Source of the DNA: Anomaloglossus baeobatrachus
Taxonomy: Eukaryota > Chordata > Amphibia > Anura > Aromobatidae
Direction: 5' to 3'
Length of the DNA: 64,000 nucleotides
Assembly (NCBI RefSeq): GCF_048569485.1
Contig: NW_027442217.1
Span: 248,001-312,000, forward strand
The notes beneath the pieces are model-generated. The model searched no databases. It saw only the letters and a list, made by a program, of their open reading frames with translations, and had not been told where the DNA came from. Made by a program: the position numbers and the translations under genes. Shown piece by piece: positions 10,135 to 21,022 of the stretch (its first letter is position 1; every line of letters starts with the position of its first letter).

Positions 10135-10285
10135 TTATCAACCTGCTCAGGACTTTACCCCATATTCCAGATGTGGCCTTACAAGTGATTTATAGAGGGT
10201 TAACAATACGTTGGGATCACCGGATCTAATCTCCCTTTTTATACACCCTAAAATCTTGTTTGCTTTAGAATAAACAATAACATCA
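10135..10285 (-). mobile_element. CR1-like LINE reverse-transcriptase tail fragment (copy A)
   Basis: The minus strand reads ILGCIKREI and LYKSLVRPHLEYG, the C-terminal thumb region of CR1/L2-type reverse transcriptases. It is wedged between two Gypsy fragments of opposite orientation. The same patch occurs inverted at 21098-21245 and is related to the fragment at 13744-13971. Confidence 0.7.
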
Positions 10286-11017
10286 TAAAGGTATAGCAGT
10301 ACCGTTTCAAAGTTTCGGTGTCCCAAGCAGCATTCCATCAGCCTCTGGAAGGTTCCTGGCAAATTGCACAGCTCGAAGGGCATGCTTTTGAACTCGCAGA
10401 GACCCATCGGGGTGGCAAAGGCGGTCTTCTCCCGGTCTGCCTCAGCAACGGACACTTGCCAATAGCGACTAGTGAGATCAAGGGTAGAAAAATAATTTGC
10501 AGTTCTCAATGCAGCTAGCTATTCCTCAATACAGGGGAGTGGTGCTGTCCTTCTTCTTTAACAGGACCAACGGAGCTGCCCAGAGGCTACAACTGTCACG
10601 GATAACCCCAGCCTCCTTCATGTTGCTCAACATGTCCTTGGTACACTGGTAATGTGCAGGTAGTTTTGGCTTATATCTCTCTTTGATGGGTGGGTGTGCA
10701 CTTGTGGGGATGTAGTGTTTGACCCCTTTTATTCTTCAAAAGTCTAGCGGATGTTTGCTGAAGACTTGCTCGTATTCTTGCACTAGCCTGTAGACCCCCT
10801 TCTTGTGATGTGAAGGTGTGGAGTCAGTGCCTACGTGTAATTCCTTACACCACTCCTCTGGCTGACTTGGTGAGCTGTCACTGAATGGGTGGGCTGAAGC
10901 AATGGTGGATGCTGCTGTTTGGATAGCATGTGTATCTACTGAGAACAGCTTATCAATGGTGGCAAATCGGAGCAGCTTAATCTCTTGCTCTCCGCAGTTC
11001 AACACTCTCATGGGCAC
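10286..11017 (-). mobile_element. Ty3/Gypsy protease-RT linker and RT fragment (copy A)
   Basis: Minus-strand frames show YFSTLDLTS-YWQV and a YL-DVIVYS block of reverse transcriptase, with an upstream linker EWCKELHVGTDSTPSHHKKGVYR like that of the Gypsy at 14-17 kb. The orientation is opposite to the integrase piece at 9893, so the element has been rearranged. Fossil with several breaks, no LTR seen. Confidence 0.8.
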
Positions 11018-11895
11018 TCTTCCCTTCCATATTAATGAATAAAACTATGATGTAAATAGCATATAGATACCCCACAAATGCAGATAAAAGTAGGTTATGG
11101 GAAAAGGGGGAAGAGAGAAACAGGAAAATAGTGGAATAAAGTATACCTTCCAGGTGGGAGAGGAAATGGCAGCACAGCCAGTGGAGGTGAAGCAAGGGGA
11201 GCCTGCAACTAAAGAGTTGAGAGCGTTATCACATGGTGACTGAGCCTGATTGTAACGGGAGCATAGAGGTGCCGATCCTGTCTTACCTGCGTTGGTGTAG
11301 AAGTGGGTGTCCTGTGGTGGAGTCAGCTGTGTGCAGTGGTGGCCGTGGGTTCTTTTATGTGCGACCGTAGTAATAGCTGCGCCCACTTCCTGTATGGGAG
11401 TGGAATGCAGTGAGGCTAATGGAACGCACGCCTGCGCATTTGTGTTTAACGTCGCGCATGTGCAGAACGGAGAAAAGGCTGCGCTCACTTCCTAATGAAA
11501 GGGAGTGAGACGCAGCTGGGAAGGGAAGGGAAAAGATTAGGGTTTGGGGATGATGAAAGGGCTTTCTACGGGCAAGGATGGCAAAGGGTGGCAGTGACGG
11601 AAAGTCAGGCAGCCTGTCCTGTCCTGTCCTGTCCGTCCGTCTTTTTGTATCATGAATTGGAAAGACTGCAAGGGGGAGGGGAGGTGCTTGGAGGAGGAGG
11701 AGTTATTCAGATTAATTGCAGTGGGCGGCGGCTGCAAAAAGCATCATTCTTCTTGTTTTTGCTCTGCAAAACAGCCTTTTCAAGGGTTGGCTTGGGTGAC
11801 AAAATGTCTTCTGTAGGCGTGGGTTTGTCTCCCTCTCCCTAAGATGTGTCCGGTATAGGCCAGGGTGCCACTCAAGGCCGTAACCAATTCGGGTT
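11018..11895. other. Flank upstream of the split U2 gene
   Basis: GC-rich sequence with simple CCTGTCCTGTCCTGTCC and GGAAGGGAAGGG runs. It may hold the U2 promoter, but I cannot point to a clear octamer or proximal sequence element. The same stretch precedes the U2 head in segment B. Several open frames here are not supported as genes. Confidence 0.35.
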
Positions 11896-12269
11896 ATAGC
11901 TTCTCGGCCTTTTGGCTAAGATCAAGTGTAGTTTCGGAGGACGCTACCTTGGTCGGTACTGGAAGGTGCCTGGGATTGCACGTCTGCCGGCCTTGAGGAA
12001 GTGTGTGCGCCTTCTGGTGACACATAGCCCTCTTGTGCCTGGACGGTTCCCAGGCAACGGGAGGCGATCACCTTTGTTATTTTGAAGTCCTACTGATAAA
12101 CAGAAAAAAAAAAAATTAAATCTGTTCTTATCAGTTTAATATCTGATACGTCCCCTCTCTGGGGACCATATATTAAATGGATTTTTAGAACAAGGAGATG
12201 GAAAAAATCTTGCTCTGTCCACTCCACGCATTGACCTGGTATTGCAGTACCTCCAGGACCGGTGCACCC
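11896..12269 (+). ncRNA. U2 snRNA gene copy split by a 187 bp insertion
   Basis: Bases 11896-11932 match vertebrate U2 nucleotides 1-37 (TCTCGGCCTTTTGGCTAAGA). Bases 12120-12269 match nucleotides 38-188, including the stem-loop II region, a changed Sm-site region (ATTTTTAGAAC) and the 3' end GGTGCACCC. The gap falls between U and A of the GUAGUA branch-point recognition sequence. A 3' box follows, so this looks like a DNA-level copy of a real gene, not a processed copy of the RNA. With the insertion, and with substitutions in stem III/IV, it cannot give normal U2. Confidence 0.9.
11933..12119 (+). mobile_element. 187 bp A-tailed insertion inside U2
   Basis: The unrelated body starts TTCGGAGGACGC and ends in a run of 12 A's plus TTAA. 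It is inserted in the sense direction of U2. The A-tail suggests retrotransposition of a short RNA. Two readings are open: a SINE that inserted into U2, or a U2-headed SINE whose 3' junction happens to be followed by more U2. The exact continuity of U2 numbering (37 then 38) favours the first. Segment B keeps U2 1-37 and this body, then breaks at the A-run. Confidence 0.65.
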
Positions 12270-12281
12270 CTTCTTAACCCA

Positions 12282-12296
12282 GTTTCCAAAAGCAGA
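12282..12296 (+). promoter_or_regulatory. snRNA 3' box
   Basis: GTTTCCAAAAGCAGA fits the vertebrate snRNA 3' processing consensus GTTT-N(0-3)-AAA-R-NN-AGA exactly. It sits 13 bases after the U2 end, within the usual spacing, and would direct Integrator 3' processing. Confidence 0.75.
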
Positions 12297-13189
12297 ACTC
12301 AATTCACCTGATTCAAATGAGCCCCATTAGTGAATTGAAAGAAAGCAAAAACTTTATATGCACCTCAATTTGGCCAATTCACTTTTCACACTTTCACCCT
12401 TTTTTTTATCTTTCACACCTTTTACTTGCTTTATTGATGCAAAAGCTGTGCCAAATAGCAAACTCATCTCCACTCAACTTGACCAACTCTGCTATGTCCC
12501 GTGCAGTATCTTATTCTCAGTCTTATCTAGATCATTTGCAATTGAATAGAATAGATCCCTTTTGGACACATTGGATTCAGCTGCTGCAGTGACTGCAGGT
12601 GTTAGAAGATGCAGACTTGGCATCAGGTGCTGTCTATCAGATTCCACTCCAATTAAAGCTTCCATTGTTTTTCGGTGTTTTCTTTGAGCAATGATGATGT
12701 CTTTAGTGATCTGTTGGCTCCCTCTCCTGGAGGAAGAGTTTGCTTGCTCTTGGACTTTCAAAAAGAGAGGTCATGATAGACATTTAGCTTCTGAGCCCAA
12801 TTGGGGACAGTCATGGGTGATGAATGTTTTGCAACCTGCTGCGAAGCCTGATACCGCAATATAAGGAACGTCAAATACTAAGAATGGGCGGCCTATGAAA
12901 GAATTAGTACTTTCATTAAGCATACTTAAACGGCTAATTGGGAATAGACAAACTGTAAAAAGCCCTCTGAGAAAGCCCCTCTCTAACCTTTGTTAGTAAG
13001 CTTTTCTGTAGTCTGCCTGTTGATGTATTTTCCGTTTGAACAGTGCACAACATGAAGTGACGGAACACTGGCTTGTCACAATGTCCCCCGCTGACATCAC
13101 GATAGCGCTGCTGCCTAGAAAGCCAGCTGCGCAGCAGAAGTTGCTCTTTGGGTGGGATGGTGGGCTAATGTATCTATTCCTGCTTGGTG
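12297..13189. other. U2 downstream flank and unassigned sequence
   Basis: No gene or recognised repeat. Short open frames here lack support. The sequence turns into Gypsy integrase debris near 13190. Confidence 0.35.
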
Positions 13190-13345
13190 TGAGTTTGACA
13201 TGATCTAGAGCAACGAGTTCCAGCGGCTAGCGGTTGATTATTGGCTGTAATGGGGCTTTCTGGCTGGTGCCAGCCTTTCTTCTTAGCACACAGGAACCAC
13301 AATCCCTACACCATGCTTCGATGGATTCTCTCATCCCAGCCCAGT
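13190..13345 (-). mobile_element. Ty3/Gypsy integrase zinc-finger fragment
   Basis: Base for base it follows the integrase HHCC-to-core stretch of the fossil at 15190-15350 (TCCAGCGG, GGCTTTCTGGCTGG, TTCTTAGCACACAGG, ACCATGCTTCGATGG). A short relic of a related, older copy; part is repeated inverted at 13683-13794 as the right arm of P4. Confidence 0.75.
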
Positions 13346-13794
13346 AAAACTACATATTTCACACAGTTATAAGCAGCCCATGGGCATTCACCTGGATTAA
13401 AACCCATAACAGCTCATAGACCAAACAATCAATCTACCACTGGACCAAACATGTTATGGTTATGCGTTTTCATTGGATGGATAATCGAAGCCATGTTTTT
13501 TTCCTTTCTGTTGGGTTTGTTGTGTGAGTAGCCTATAGGATTAAGTTGGTTACCGCAGGCAGTGGATTTAACTTCCTGTCTTTGGTCCAGTGGTAGATGG
13601 ATTGTCTGGTCTATGAGCTGTTATTGGTTTGAATGCAGGTGAATGCCCATGGGCTGCTTATGACTGTGTAAAATATGTAGTTTTACTGGGCTGGGATGAG
13701 AGAATCCATTGAAGCATGGTGTAGGGATTGTGGTTCCTGTGTGCTAAGAAGAGAGGCTGGCACCAGCCAGAAAGCCCCATTGCAGCCAATAATC
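13236..13794. repeat. Palindrome P4: small fold-back inside Gypsy debris
   Basis: Bases 13236-13449 pair with 13581-13794 (paired positions sum to 27030), with a 131 bp spacer. Each arm holds part of the Gypsy integrase fragment followed by a short repeat with tRNA-like box A and box B. The arms have several mismatches, so it is older than P1-P3. The spacer and right arm (13462-13677) are also found at 32283-32503 and inverted at 21470-21690 and 62700-62935. Confidence 0.9.
13462..13677 (+). repeat. About 215 bp repeat with tRNA-like internal promoter boxes
   Basis: It contains TGGTCCAGTGG (box A form TRGYNNANNGG) and, starting 43 bases later, GGTTTGAATGC (9 of 11 to the box B consensus), the spacing found in tRNA genes. 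No cloverleaf can be folded, so this is a possible tRNA-derived SINE head, not a tRNA gene. Further copies sit at 21470-21690 (-), 32283-32503 (+) and 62700-62935 (-). Confidence 0.4.
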
Positions 13795-13971
13795 ACTTAA
13801 TAACTTTTTCAACTTGTCATCATATGGGAGGCCTTCCATTCCTTGTAGTAGTCTAGTTGCCCACCTTTGAACTGACTCTAACTTCTGAATGTCCTTTTTA
13901 AAATGTGGAGCCCAAAACTGGTTCCCATATTCCAGATGTAGCCTTACAAGTGATTTATAGAGGTTGATCAT
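13744..13971 (-). mobile_element. CR1-like LINE reverse-transcriptase tail
   Basis: The minus strand reads LYKSLVRLHLEYGNQFWAPH, then KKDIQKLESVQRWATRLL, the conserved C-terminal signature of CR1/L2-clade reverse transcriptases. About 75 codons of an old copy, truncated at both sides and fused to P4 on its downstream side. Confidence 0.75.
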
Positions 13972-14030
13972 CTTTACTTATCATTTAAAACTTTCAAACT
14001 GGTACACTCAACACATAAAGCCCCCCCCTT

Positions 14031-17000
14031 TTAAAGAGTAGTTTCCCTGTACCTAAGTGGGGGTCTACCTAGGTTGGAGCGAGTGGACCTTCGGGGTCCG
14101 GTGTCAGTGGTGACAGGCAGTTGGGCAGAGGGAACAGCAAGTTCCTCCTCCCTGCTATCATGTGGGGCAGGCGGAGGCGTAGGGGAGCTGGGTACAGGTA
14201 CATCCCTGGGCACTGGCTCGCGGTTAACCATTTCCATCATTTCTTCATCCACGGGTTGTGGGAACAGTATCACTGGAAGGATCACCGCACCGTTCTGTGT
14301 AGGCCAGTCTGCTGGAAAATCACCCATCATGGTGTGGATTACCTCTTTTTCCTTCTCCACTGGACTGGGAACTGGAGCCTCATCCGCTACTCTCAATGCT
14401 GGTGGGCACTTCTTCAGGTGGTCTCGGGAAACCGTGGCCAAAGTCCCCCCCTGGTCACGGCTGATCTGGTAGGCCTTCCCATTCTCCCATCCTGTGGGCT
14501 GGACTACATACGGGGTTTTTTCCCATTGATCATCCAGCTTGTGGGCCCTTCTTTTCCGCTTCAGCACTACATCCCCAGGTTGGAAGGAACCGGCAGGCGC
14601 CTTCTTGTTGAAGCACTGCTCCTGTTGTCCCCGACTCCGGCACAAGTTCTTTTCAACATACTCCTGGACCTGTCGGTACTGTGTCCTCCGCCGAGTGTCC
14701 CATTCAGCTGTCGACAGGAGTGCTTCTGAAGCTTCCAAGCCCATTTCCAGATCCACTGGTAGCCGGCCGGGACGAGCTCTCATCAGGTATGCTGGAGTGC
14801 ATTTCGTAGAGCTGGAAGGGATGTTGTTGTACATATCGACCAGGTCAGGTAGCTTCTCCAGCCACAGGTTCCGCTCTTCCAGTGGTAACGTCTTGAGGAG
14901 GCCCAGGACCAAGTGGTTCATCTTTTCACAAATGCCATTGGTTTGGGCGTGGTAAGGCGTGGTCCGGATTTTCTTGCAGCCGTACAACTGGCAGAATTCC
15001 TGGAATACCTCTGCTTCAAAGGCCGGACCCTGGTCGGTAAGCACCCTCTCCGGGTACCAATGCGGTCAACAGAAATAAGCCTGGAAAGCCTTAGCAGCGG
15101 TGCGGCCGGTTAAGTCCTTAACTGGGACAACCACCAGGAACCTCGAGTAGTGGTCTACGATGGTCAGAGCGTAGGTGTACCCACTTCGGCTGGGGGTGAG
15201 CTTTACATGGTCAAGGGGAACCAGCTCCAGCGGTTGGTGTGTAATGATCGGGTGTAGGGGTGCCTTCTGGCTGGCCTCGTCCTTCCTTCTCAATGCGCAA
15301 GGGCCACATTCTCGGCACCAGGCCTCCACAGATTCCCGCATTCCACTCCAATAGAACCGCTCTCTTAACAACATCTCTAGCTTCTTCCACCCGAAGTGCA
15401 CTGCACCATCATGGTATGCTTGCAGGACGGTGGGCACTTTAGCCTGGGGAATCACCAGCTGGCGGATCTTCTCGTGAGTCTTTGGATTAATCAGCTCGCG
15501 ATACAACTTCCCCTGGTGTAGGTATAGCCGGGTCCGTTCTTGCCACAGACGTTGGGCTTCGGCAGGGGCAGCAGGGTCTATCCCAGCAGAACCCTGTTCC
15601 ACTAGAGTCTTGACCAGGCGGACAGCAGGTGCCTGGTCCTGAGCTTCCTGCCAGTCCTGTCGGGGCAGCGGATCCAGGTTCACCCGTTGTTGGTAGACGT
15701 GCACCTTCTCAGTGAATGGCCGGTGAAATGCAGGCAACTCGATCTCTTCGAGGTCATCATCCTCTGGCCCCTCTTCCGACAGGTGGGGCATCCGGGAGAG
15801 TGCATTGGCATTGACGTTGGTACGGCCGGCCCGGTACTTGATGGTGAAATCGTAGTTGGCTAACCTGGTCACCCACCGCTGCTCCAACGCGCCCAGCTTG
15901 GCCGTATCTAGATGGGTCAGCAGGTTATTGTCTGTGTACGCGGTGAACTTGGCTGCTGCCAGGTAATGGCGGAAACGCTCGGTGATAGCCCACACCAGTG
16001 CCAAGAGCTCAAGCTTGAAGGAGATGTAGTTCTCAGGGTTCCTCTCAGTCGGTCGGAGTTTTCGGCTAGCATAAGCTATTACCTTTTCCCTTCTGTCTTG
16101 GACCTGGGATAGAACAGCCCCCAAGCCCACATTGCTGGCGTCGGTGTAGAGGATGAATGGGCGGCTGTAGTCAGGGTACGCTAGGATTTCCTCTCCGGTC
16201 AGGGCTGTTCTCAGCTGGCGGAAGGATTCCTCATGCTTTTCTTCCCACACCAATGGGGCTACTAGGGATCTACCACCCTTGGTCTGTCCTACGAGGAGGT
16301 CTTGCATGGGGGCAGCCATCTTTGTGTACCCCTTAATGAAGCGACGGTAATATCCCACCAGGCCCAGAAACTGCCTCACTTCCCTCACTGTGGTCGGTCT
16401 CGGCCAGTCTTGGATGGCGGTGATCTTCTCGGGGTTGGGGGCGACACCTTCCGCACCAACCACATGTCCTAGGTACTGCACTCTGGGTTTCAGCAGATGA
16501 CACTTTGAGGGCTTCAACTTCATCCCATACTTGGCAAGGGACGCGAACACCTCGGCTAGGTGCTCCAGGTGGGCTTCATACGTCTGTGAGTACACAATCA
16601 CATCATCCAAGTACAGCAAAACGGTCCCATAGGCAGTCTTCTCTCGGTCTTCCGGTGCCACGGCCACCTGCCAGTACCCGCTGGTGAGGTCAAGGGTGGA
16701 GAAGTAGTTAGCGGTTCTCAGCGAGGCCAGGGACTCTTTGATGCGGGGCAGAGGGTAAGCATCCTTATGCGTTATCTGGTTAATCTTCCGGTAATCCACA
16801 CACATCCGCATGGTGCCATCCTTCTTCTTAACCAGCACCAACGGAGCGGCCCAGGGACTACAGCTGTCCCTAATAACCTCTGCCTCCTTCATGTTCCTCA
16901 ACATGTCTTTGGCGCATTGGTAGTGCGCAGGGGGAATAGGCCTGTATCTCTCTTTAATAGGGGAGTGTGTACCGGTAGGGATGTGGTGTTGAACCCCTTT

Positions 17001-17258
17001 AATCTGCCCAAAATCTAGAGGGTGCTTGCTAAAAACCCGCTCATACTCCTGTACCACCCGGTATACCCCTTCCTTGTGGTGTATGGGGGTATCATCAGTG
17101 CCGACATGTAGCTCTCGATACCACTCGCCTAACTCCCCCAGGGATGAGTGGGAACCGGCAGCAGGCGGTGTGACCGGGGGAACGGCTTCATGGATCGTGT
17201 GGGGATCTAGAGTGAACAATTTGGCAAGGGTAGCGTACCGGGTGGTGCATGAATGCAC
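14031..17258 (-). mobile_element. Ty3/Gypsy retrotransposon pol fossil
   Basis: In order on the minus strand from 17258: a linker before reverse transcriptase; RT with YFSTLDLTSGYWQV and YLDDVIVYS; RNase H with ILYTDASNVGLGAVL; integrase zinc finger (CGPCALRRKDE); integrase core (TYALTIVDHYSRF, then LTDQGPAFEAEVF); and an integrase C-terminal region (GDVVLKRKRR). Gag, protease and LTRs are not visible, so it is a partial copy. It is broken, with few visible breaks, which suggests moderate age. It is the best preserved of several relics of this family in the window (9893, 10286, 13190, 26006, 26399). Confidence 0.92.
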
Positions 17259-17780
17259 ACATATTGGTTTTATAATCTTATTGTATTACTTTATATTCTT
17301 ATTTCACTTGTGCATATCTCCACCATAATCCTGGCTAAGAAATATAGCTTTTTTTGGGGTACACAGGTAGTAAGGTCTTCTTTCTATTTCTTTAGGGGTG
17401 ATATAGCCTGGTGGAACTCTAGACCTCTAACATTATATATGCACCCTTTTTCTTTATGGTTCTTGGACACCTTATAACATTCTTCCATACATATATATCT
17501 TTCTCATAAATTATAAATAATTAGGCATTTTTATATATTTTATTTACATTTTCATAAATAACTTTTTACAAAGCATGGGGGACATTCTCACATACATATA
17601 ATTTTCATGTACGCATTCTGAAAATTTACGCATAAACCGTACACACTCCTTTTTGTAACAATTTCTATAACTCATTCGCTGAACTCTCATCCCGGATATT
17701 CATTCTTACACCGAATTTCCTGTTATAACACAACATTCATGATTTTTATTCAATTTATTTTTATTTTTTAGGTTTATTAG
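17259..17780. other. AT-rich spacer, no feature seen
   Basis: AT-rich sequence between the Gypsy fossil and the hAT-1 terminus. No coding or RNA feature. TTTATTAG just before 17781 would be the expected position of an 8 bp hAT target duplication, but the partner end is missing. Confidence 0.4.
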
Positions 17781-18189
17781 TAGTGATGAGCGAGTACTAA
17801 AAAGCTCGGGTGCTCGAAGCTCGGGCCGAGCCTCCCAAGATACTCGTGTACTCGGCCCGAGCACCGAGCCCAATGTTATCCTATGGGAGACCCGAGTATT
17901 TTTGTGAAATGACCACCGGCAGCATGTAGAAACCCTAAAAATGGCACAAAAGTCTCCGAAGAGTGCTCAAATGACATGGCAACAGCATGGGGAAGACCCC
18001 TTGAAGCATTTATCACTCAAAAGTCACAGCTGTGAATAATTTTGTCCACGTTTTACGCCATTTTTACGGACTCACCAGAAAACCTTCCAAAATGACACCA
18101 AAATGATTTTTCATAGCGGAAATGTTAAGGGCACATACCCAATAGTGAGATAGAGCTAATGTATGTTACTTTTTGAGATCAATACATGA

Positions 18190-19800
18190 AAGATTTTACG
18201 TAAAACATTGTGTGGCACTCCGATGTCCCTGAGAAGAGACGTACATAAAGGCCTCTGAGTCTAATGTGCCCATTTTGAGGAACTGAGTCTTTGTAGTATT
18301 TTCCTTTGCCAGGGCAGTCCAAAATTGTGAGGTTCACCAATGCCCCTGCATACAGACGTGCATGATGGCCTGTAAACCTGAAGTGCCCATTGTAAGGAAG
18401 TGGGTCTATTGTAGTATAGCCCTTAGGCAGGGCAGCCAAAAATTGGGAGGCTCCACGTTGTCCCTGGATAGAGACGTGCATGAGGGCCTCAAAACATTAA
18501 GTGTCCAGTGTCAGGAAGTGGGTGTATTATAGTATAGCCCTTAGGCAGGGCAGCCAAAAATTGGGAGGCTCTACGTTGTCCCTGGATAGAGACGTGCATG
18601 AGGGCCTGTAAACCTGAAGTGCCCATTGGAAGGAAGTGGGTCTTTTGTAGTATAGCCCTTTGGCAGGGCAGCCAAAAATTGGGAGGCTCCACGTTGTCCC
18701 TGGATAGAGACGTGCATGAGGGCCTGTAAACCTGAAGTGCCCATTGGAAGGAAGTGGGTCTTTTGTAGTATAGCCCTTTGGCAGGGCAGCCAAAAATTGG
18801 GAGGCTCCACGTTGTCCCTGGATAGAGACATGCATGAGGGCCTCAAAACATTAAGTGTCCATTGTCAGGAAGTGGGTGTATTATAGTATAGCCCTTAGGC
18901 AGGGCAGCCAAAAATTGGGAGGCTCCACGTTGTCCCTGGATAGAGACGTGCATGAGGGCCTGTAAACCTGAAGTGCCCATTGGAAGGAAGTGGGTCTTTT
19001 GTAGTATAGCCCTTTGGCAGGGCAGCCAAAAATTGGGAGGCTCCACGTTGTCCCTGGATAGAGACGTGCATGAGGGCCTCAAAACATTAAGTGTCCATTG
19101 TCAGGAAGTGGGTGTATTATAGTATAGCCCTTTGGCAGGGCAGCCAAAAATTGGGAGGCTCCACGTTGTCCCTGGATAGAGACGTGCATGAGGGCCTCAA
19201 AACATTAAGTGTCCATTGTCAGGAAGTGGGTGTATTATAGTATAGCCCTTAGGCAGGGCAGCCAAAAATTGGGAGGCTCCACGTTGTCCCTGGATAGAGA
19301 CGTGCATGAGGGCCTCAAAACATTAAGTGTCCATTGTCAGGAAGTGGGTCTTTTGTAGTATAGCCCTTTGGCAGGGCAGCCAAAAATTGGGAGGCTCCAC
19401 GTTGTCCCTGGATAGAGACGTGCATGAGGGCCTCAAAACATTAAGTGTCCATTGTCAGGAAGTGGGTGTATTATAGTATAGCCCTTAGGCAGGGCAGCCA
19501 AAAATTGGGAGGCTCCACGTTGTCCCTGGATAGAGACGTGCATGAGGGCCTCAAAACATTAAGTGTCCATTGTCAGGAAGTGGGTCTTTTGTAGTATAGC
19601 CCTTTGGCAGGGCAGCCAAAAATTGGGAGGCTCCACGTTGTCCCTGGATAGGGACGTGCATGAGGGCCTCAAAACATTAAGTGTCCATTGTCAGGAAGTG
19701 GGTGTATTATAGTATAGCCCTTTGGCAGGGCAGCCAAAAATTGGGAGGCTCCACGTTGTCCCTGCATAGAGACGTGCATGAGGGCCTCAAAACATTGTTC
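18190..19800. repeat. 118 bp tandem satellite inside hAT-1
   Basis: Fourteen units at 118 bp spacing, recognisable by GTCCCTGGATAGAGACGTGCA at 18461, 18579, 18697 and so on to 19759. Two variant blocks alternate irregularly (TGTAAACCTGAAGTGCCCA and AAAACATTAAGTGTCCA). The outer units are the most diverged, the usual pattern of a locally homogenised array. Open frames of 67-102 codons on both strands are by-products of the repeat. Confidence 0.95.
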
Positions 19801-20023
19801 CCATTGCAAAGGAGCGGGTCTCCTGTCGTTGTAATGTCCATTCTGCAAAGAATGGGCGAAAAAAATTACCACTGGGGGTATACCTGAAACAAAGGCCTAA
19901 CTCTTGTAACGGTCATCATGGTGGCGCATGAGGAGAAGGAGGAGCAGTCCAGCGATTATCCAAAGTCCAGAAGTGTGTACCCATGGGTGACTGGAGGTAC
20001 ATGGCAAATTCCCGTTACAAACT

Positions 20024-21022
20024 TTAAATTCCGCTCTCATTTGCTGGTGGTGTGGTGAAGTCTGGCCCAATCCAACCCTTGTTCATCTTGATCAGAGTCA
20101 GCCTGTCAGCATTTTCAGTTGACAGGCGGGTGCGTTTATCTGTAATGATTCCACCTGCGGCACTAAAAATACTCTCTGACAAAACGCTAGCGGCAGGGCA
20201 GGCCAGGACTTCCAAGGCGTAGAGAGCCAATTCATGCCACGTGTCCACCTTGGATACCCAATAATTGTAAGGCACAGAGGAATGTCGGAGTACAGTTGTT
20301 CGATCTGCAAGGTACTCCTTGAGCATCTGGGCAAACTTAGGATTTCTTGTGGCACTACCCCGCACCTCAGGGGCTGTGGTACGTGAGGGGCTGAGAAAAC
20401 TGTCCCACATCTTAAAGACTGTTCCCCTACCTCTGGCGGATTGGACTTGTGCCTCTCTCGGCTGTACGCCTTGGTTGTCCACTGATTCCTGACCTATGCC
20501 GCTAGCGTTTTGTGAGGGGAATGCTTTGCCTACTTCCGTGACTATGGCCTTCCGGAACTGCTGCATTTTGGTTGACCTCTCCGCCTCGGGAATAAGAGAC
20601 ATAAAGTTCTCCTTGTAGCGTGGGTCTAACAGTGTTACCAACCAGTAATGATTGTCGGCCAAGATGTTCTTAACGCGAGGGTCACGAGACAGGCAGCTTA
20701 CCATAAAGTCAGCCATGTGCGCCAGACTCTTAACAGCCAGGACTTCAGTAGCCTGACCAACACGTTGACTGAACATGCTGTCCTCCTCCTCCTCCTCCTC
20801 CTCCTCCTCATCTACCCTGTCCTCTGGCCAGCCACGCTGAACCGAGGATATGACTGGTGTGCATGTCATATCCTCAATTTGGCCGGAGATTTGCTCCATG
20901 TCTTCATCCTCCTCCTCGTCATAGTCCTCCACTGCACGTTGTGATGAGACGAGGCTGGGCTGTGTGTTATCACCCACACCCACTACTGTTTCTTGCTGCA
21001 ACTCATCGCGCTCCGCCTGCAA
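20024..21022 (-). pseudogene. hAT-1 transposase, C-terminal fragment
   Basis: 332 codons: an acidic linker (YDEEEDEDMEQ and a longer Glu run), LLDPRYKENFMSL, then the C-terminal hAT dimerisation region with ALEVLACPAASVLSE, IFSAAGGIITDKRTRLS and LTLIKMNKGW. The N-terminal half with the BED finger and first catalytic residues is missing because the element is cut at 21097. It ends naturally before the 3' untranslated region, so it is a 5'-truncated gene and cannot encode an active transposase. Confidence 0.88.

Larger units (their letters stand above)
6387..12115 (+). repeat. Segment A: direct duplicate of 22712-28229
   Basis: From GTTTGAGACCCCC at 6387 to the A-run near 12104-12115 the sequence runs parallel to 22712-28229 with only scattered substitutions and a few indels. 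The largest difference is a 202 bp insertion present only here (6509-6710). The A/B divergence is visibly higher than that between the two arms of P2, so the direct duplication is the older event. A segment, not an element: its ends do not match a transposon. Confidence 0.93.

Noticed and set aside
11495-11842. 115-codon ORF upstream of U2
   Set aside because: Its counterpart in segment B changes frame and length, which indicates no coding constraint.
13577-13650. tRNA gene
   Set aside because: Box A and box B spacing fits, but acceptor and anticodon stems do not pair; it is kept only as a tRNA-like repeat.
18190-19800. Possible CRISPR-like or minisatellite coding array
   Set aside because: Units are contiguous 118 bp repeats without unique spacers, in eukaryotic DNA next to a hAT gene.
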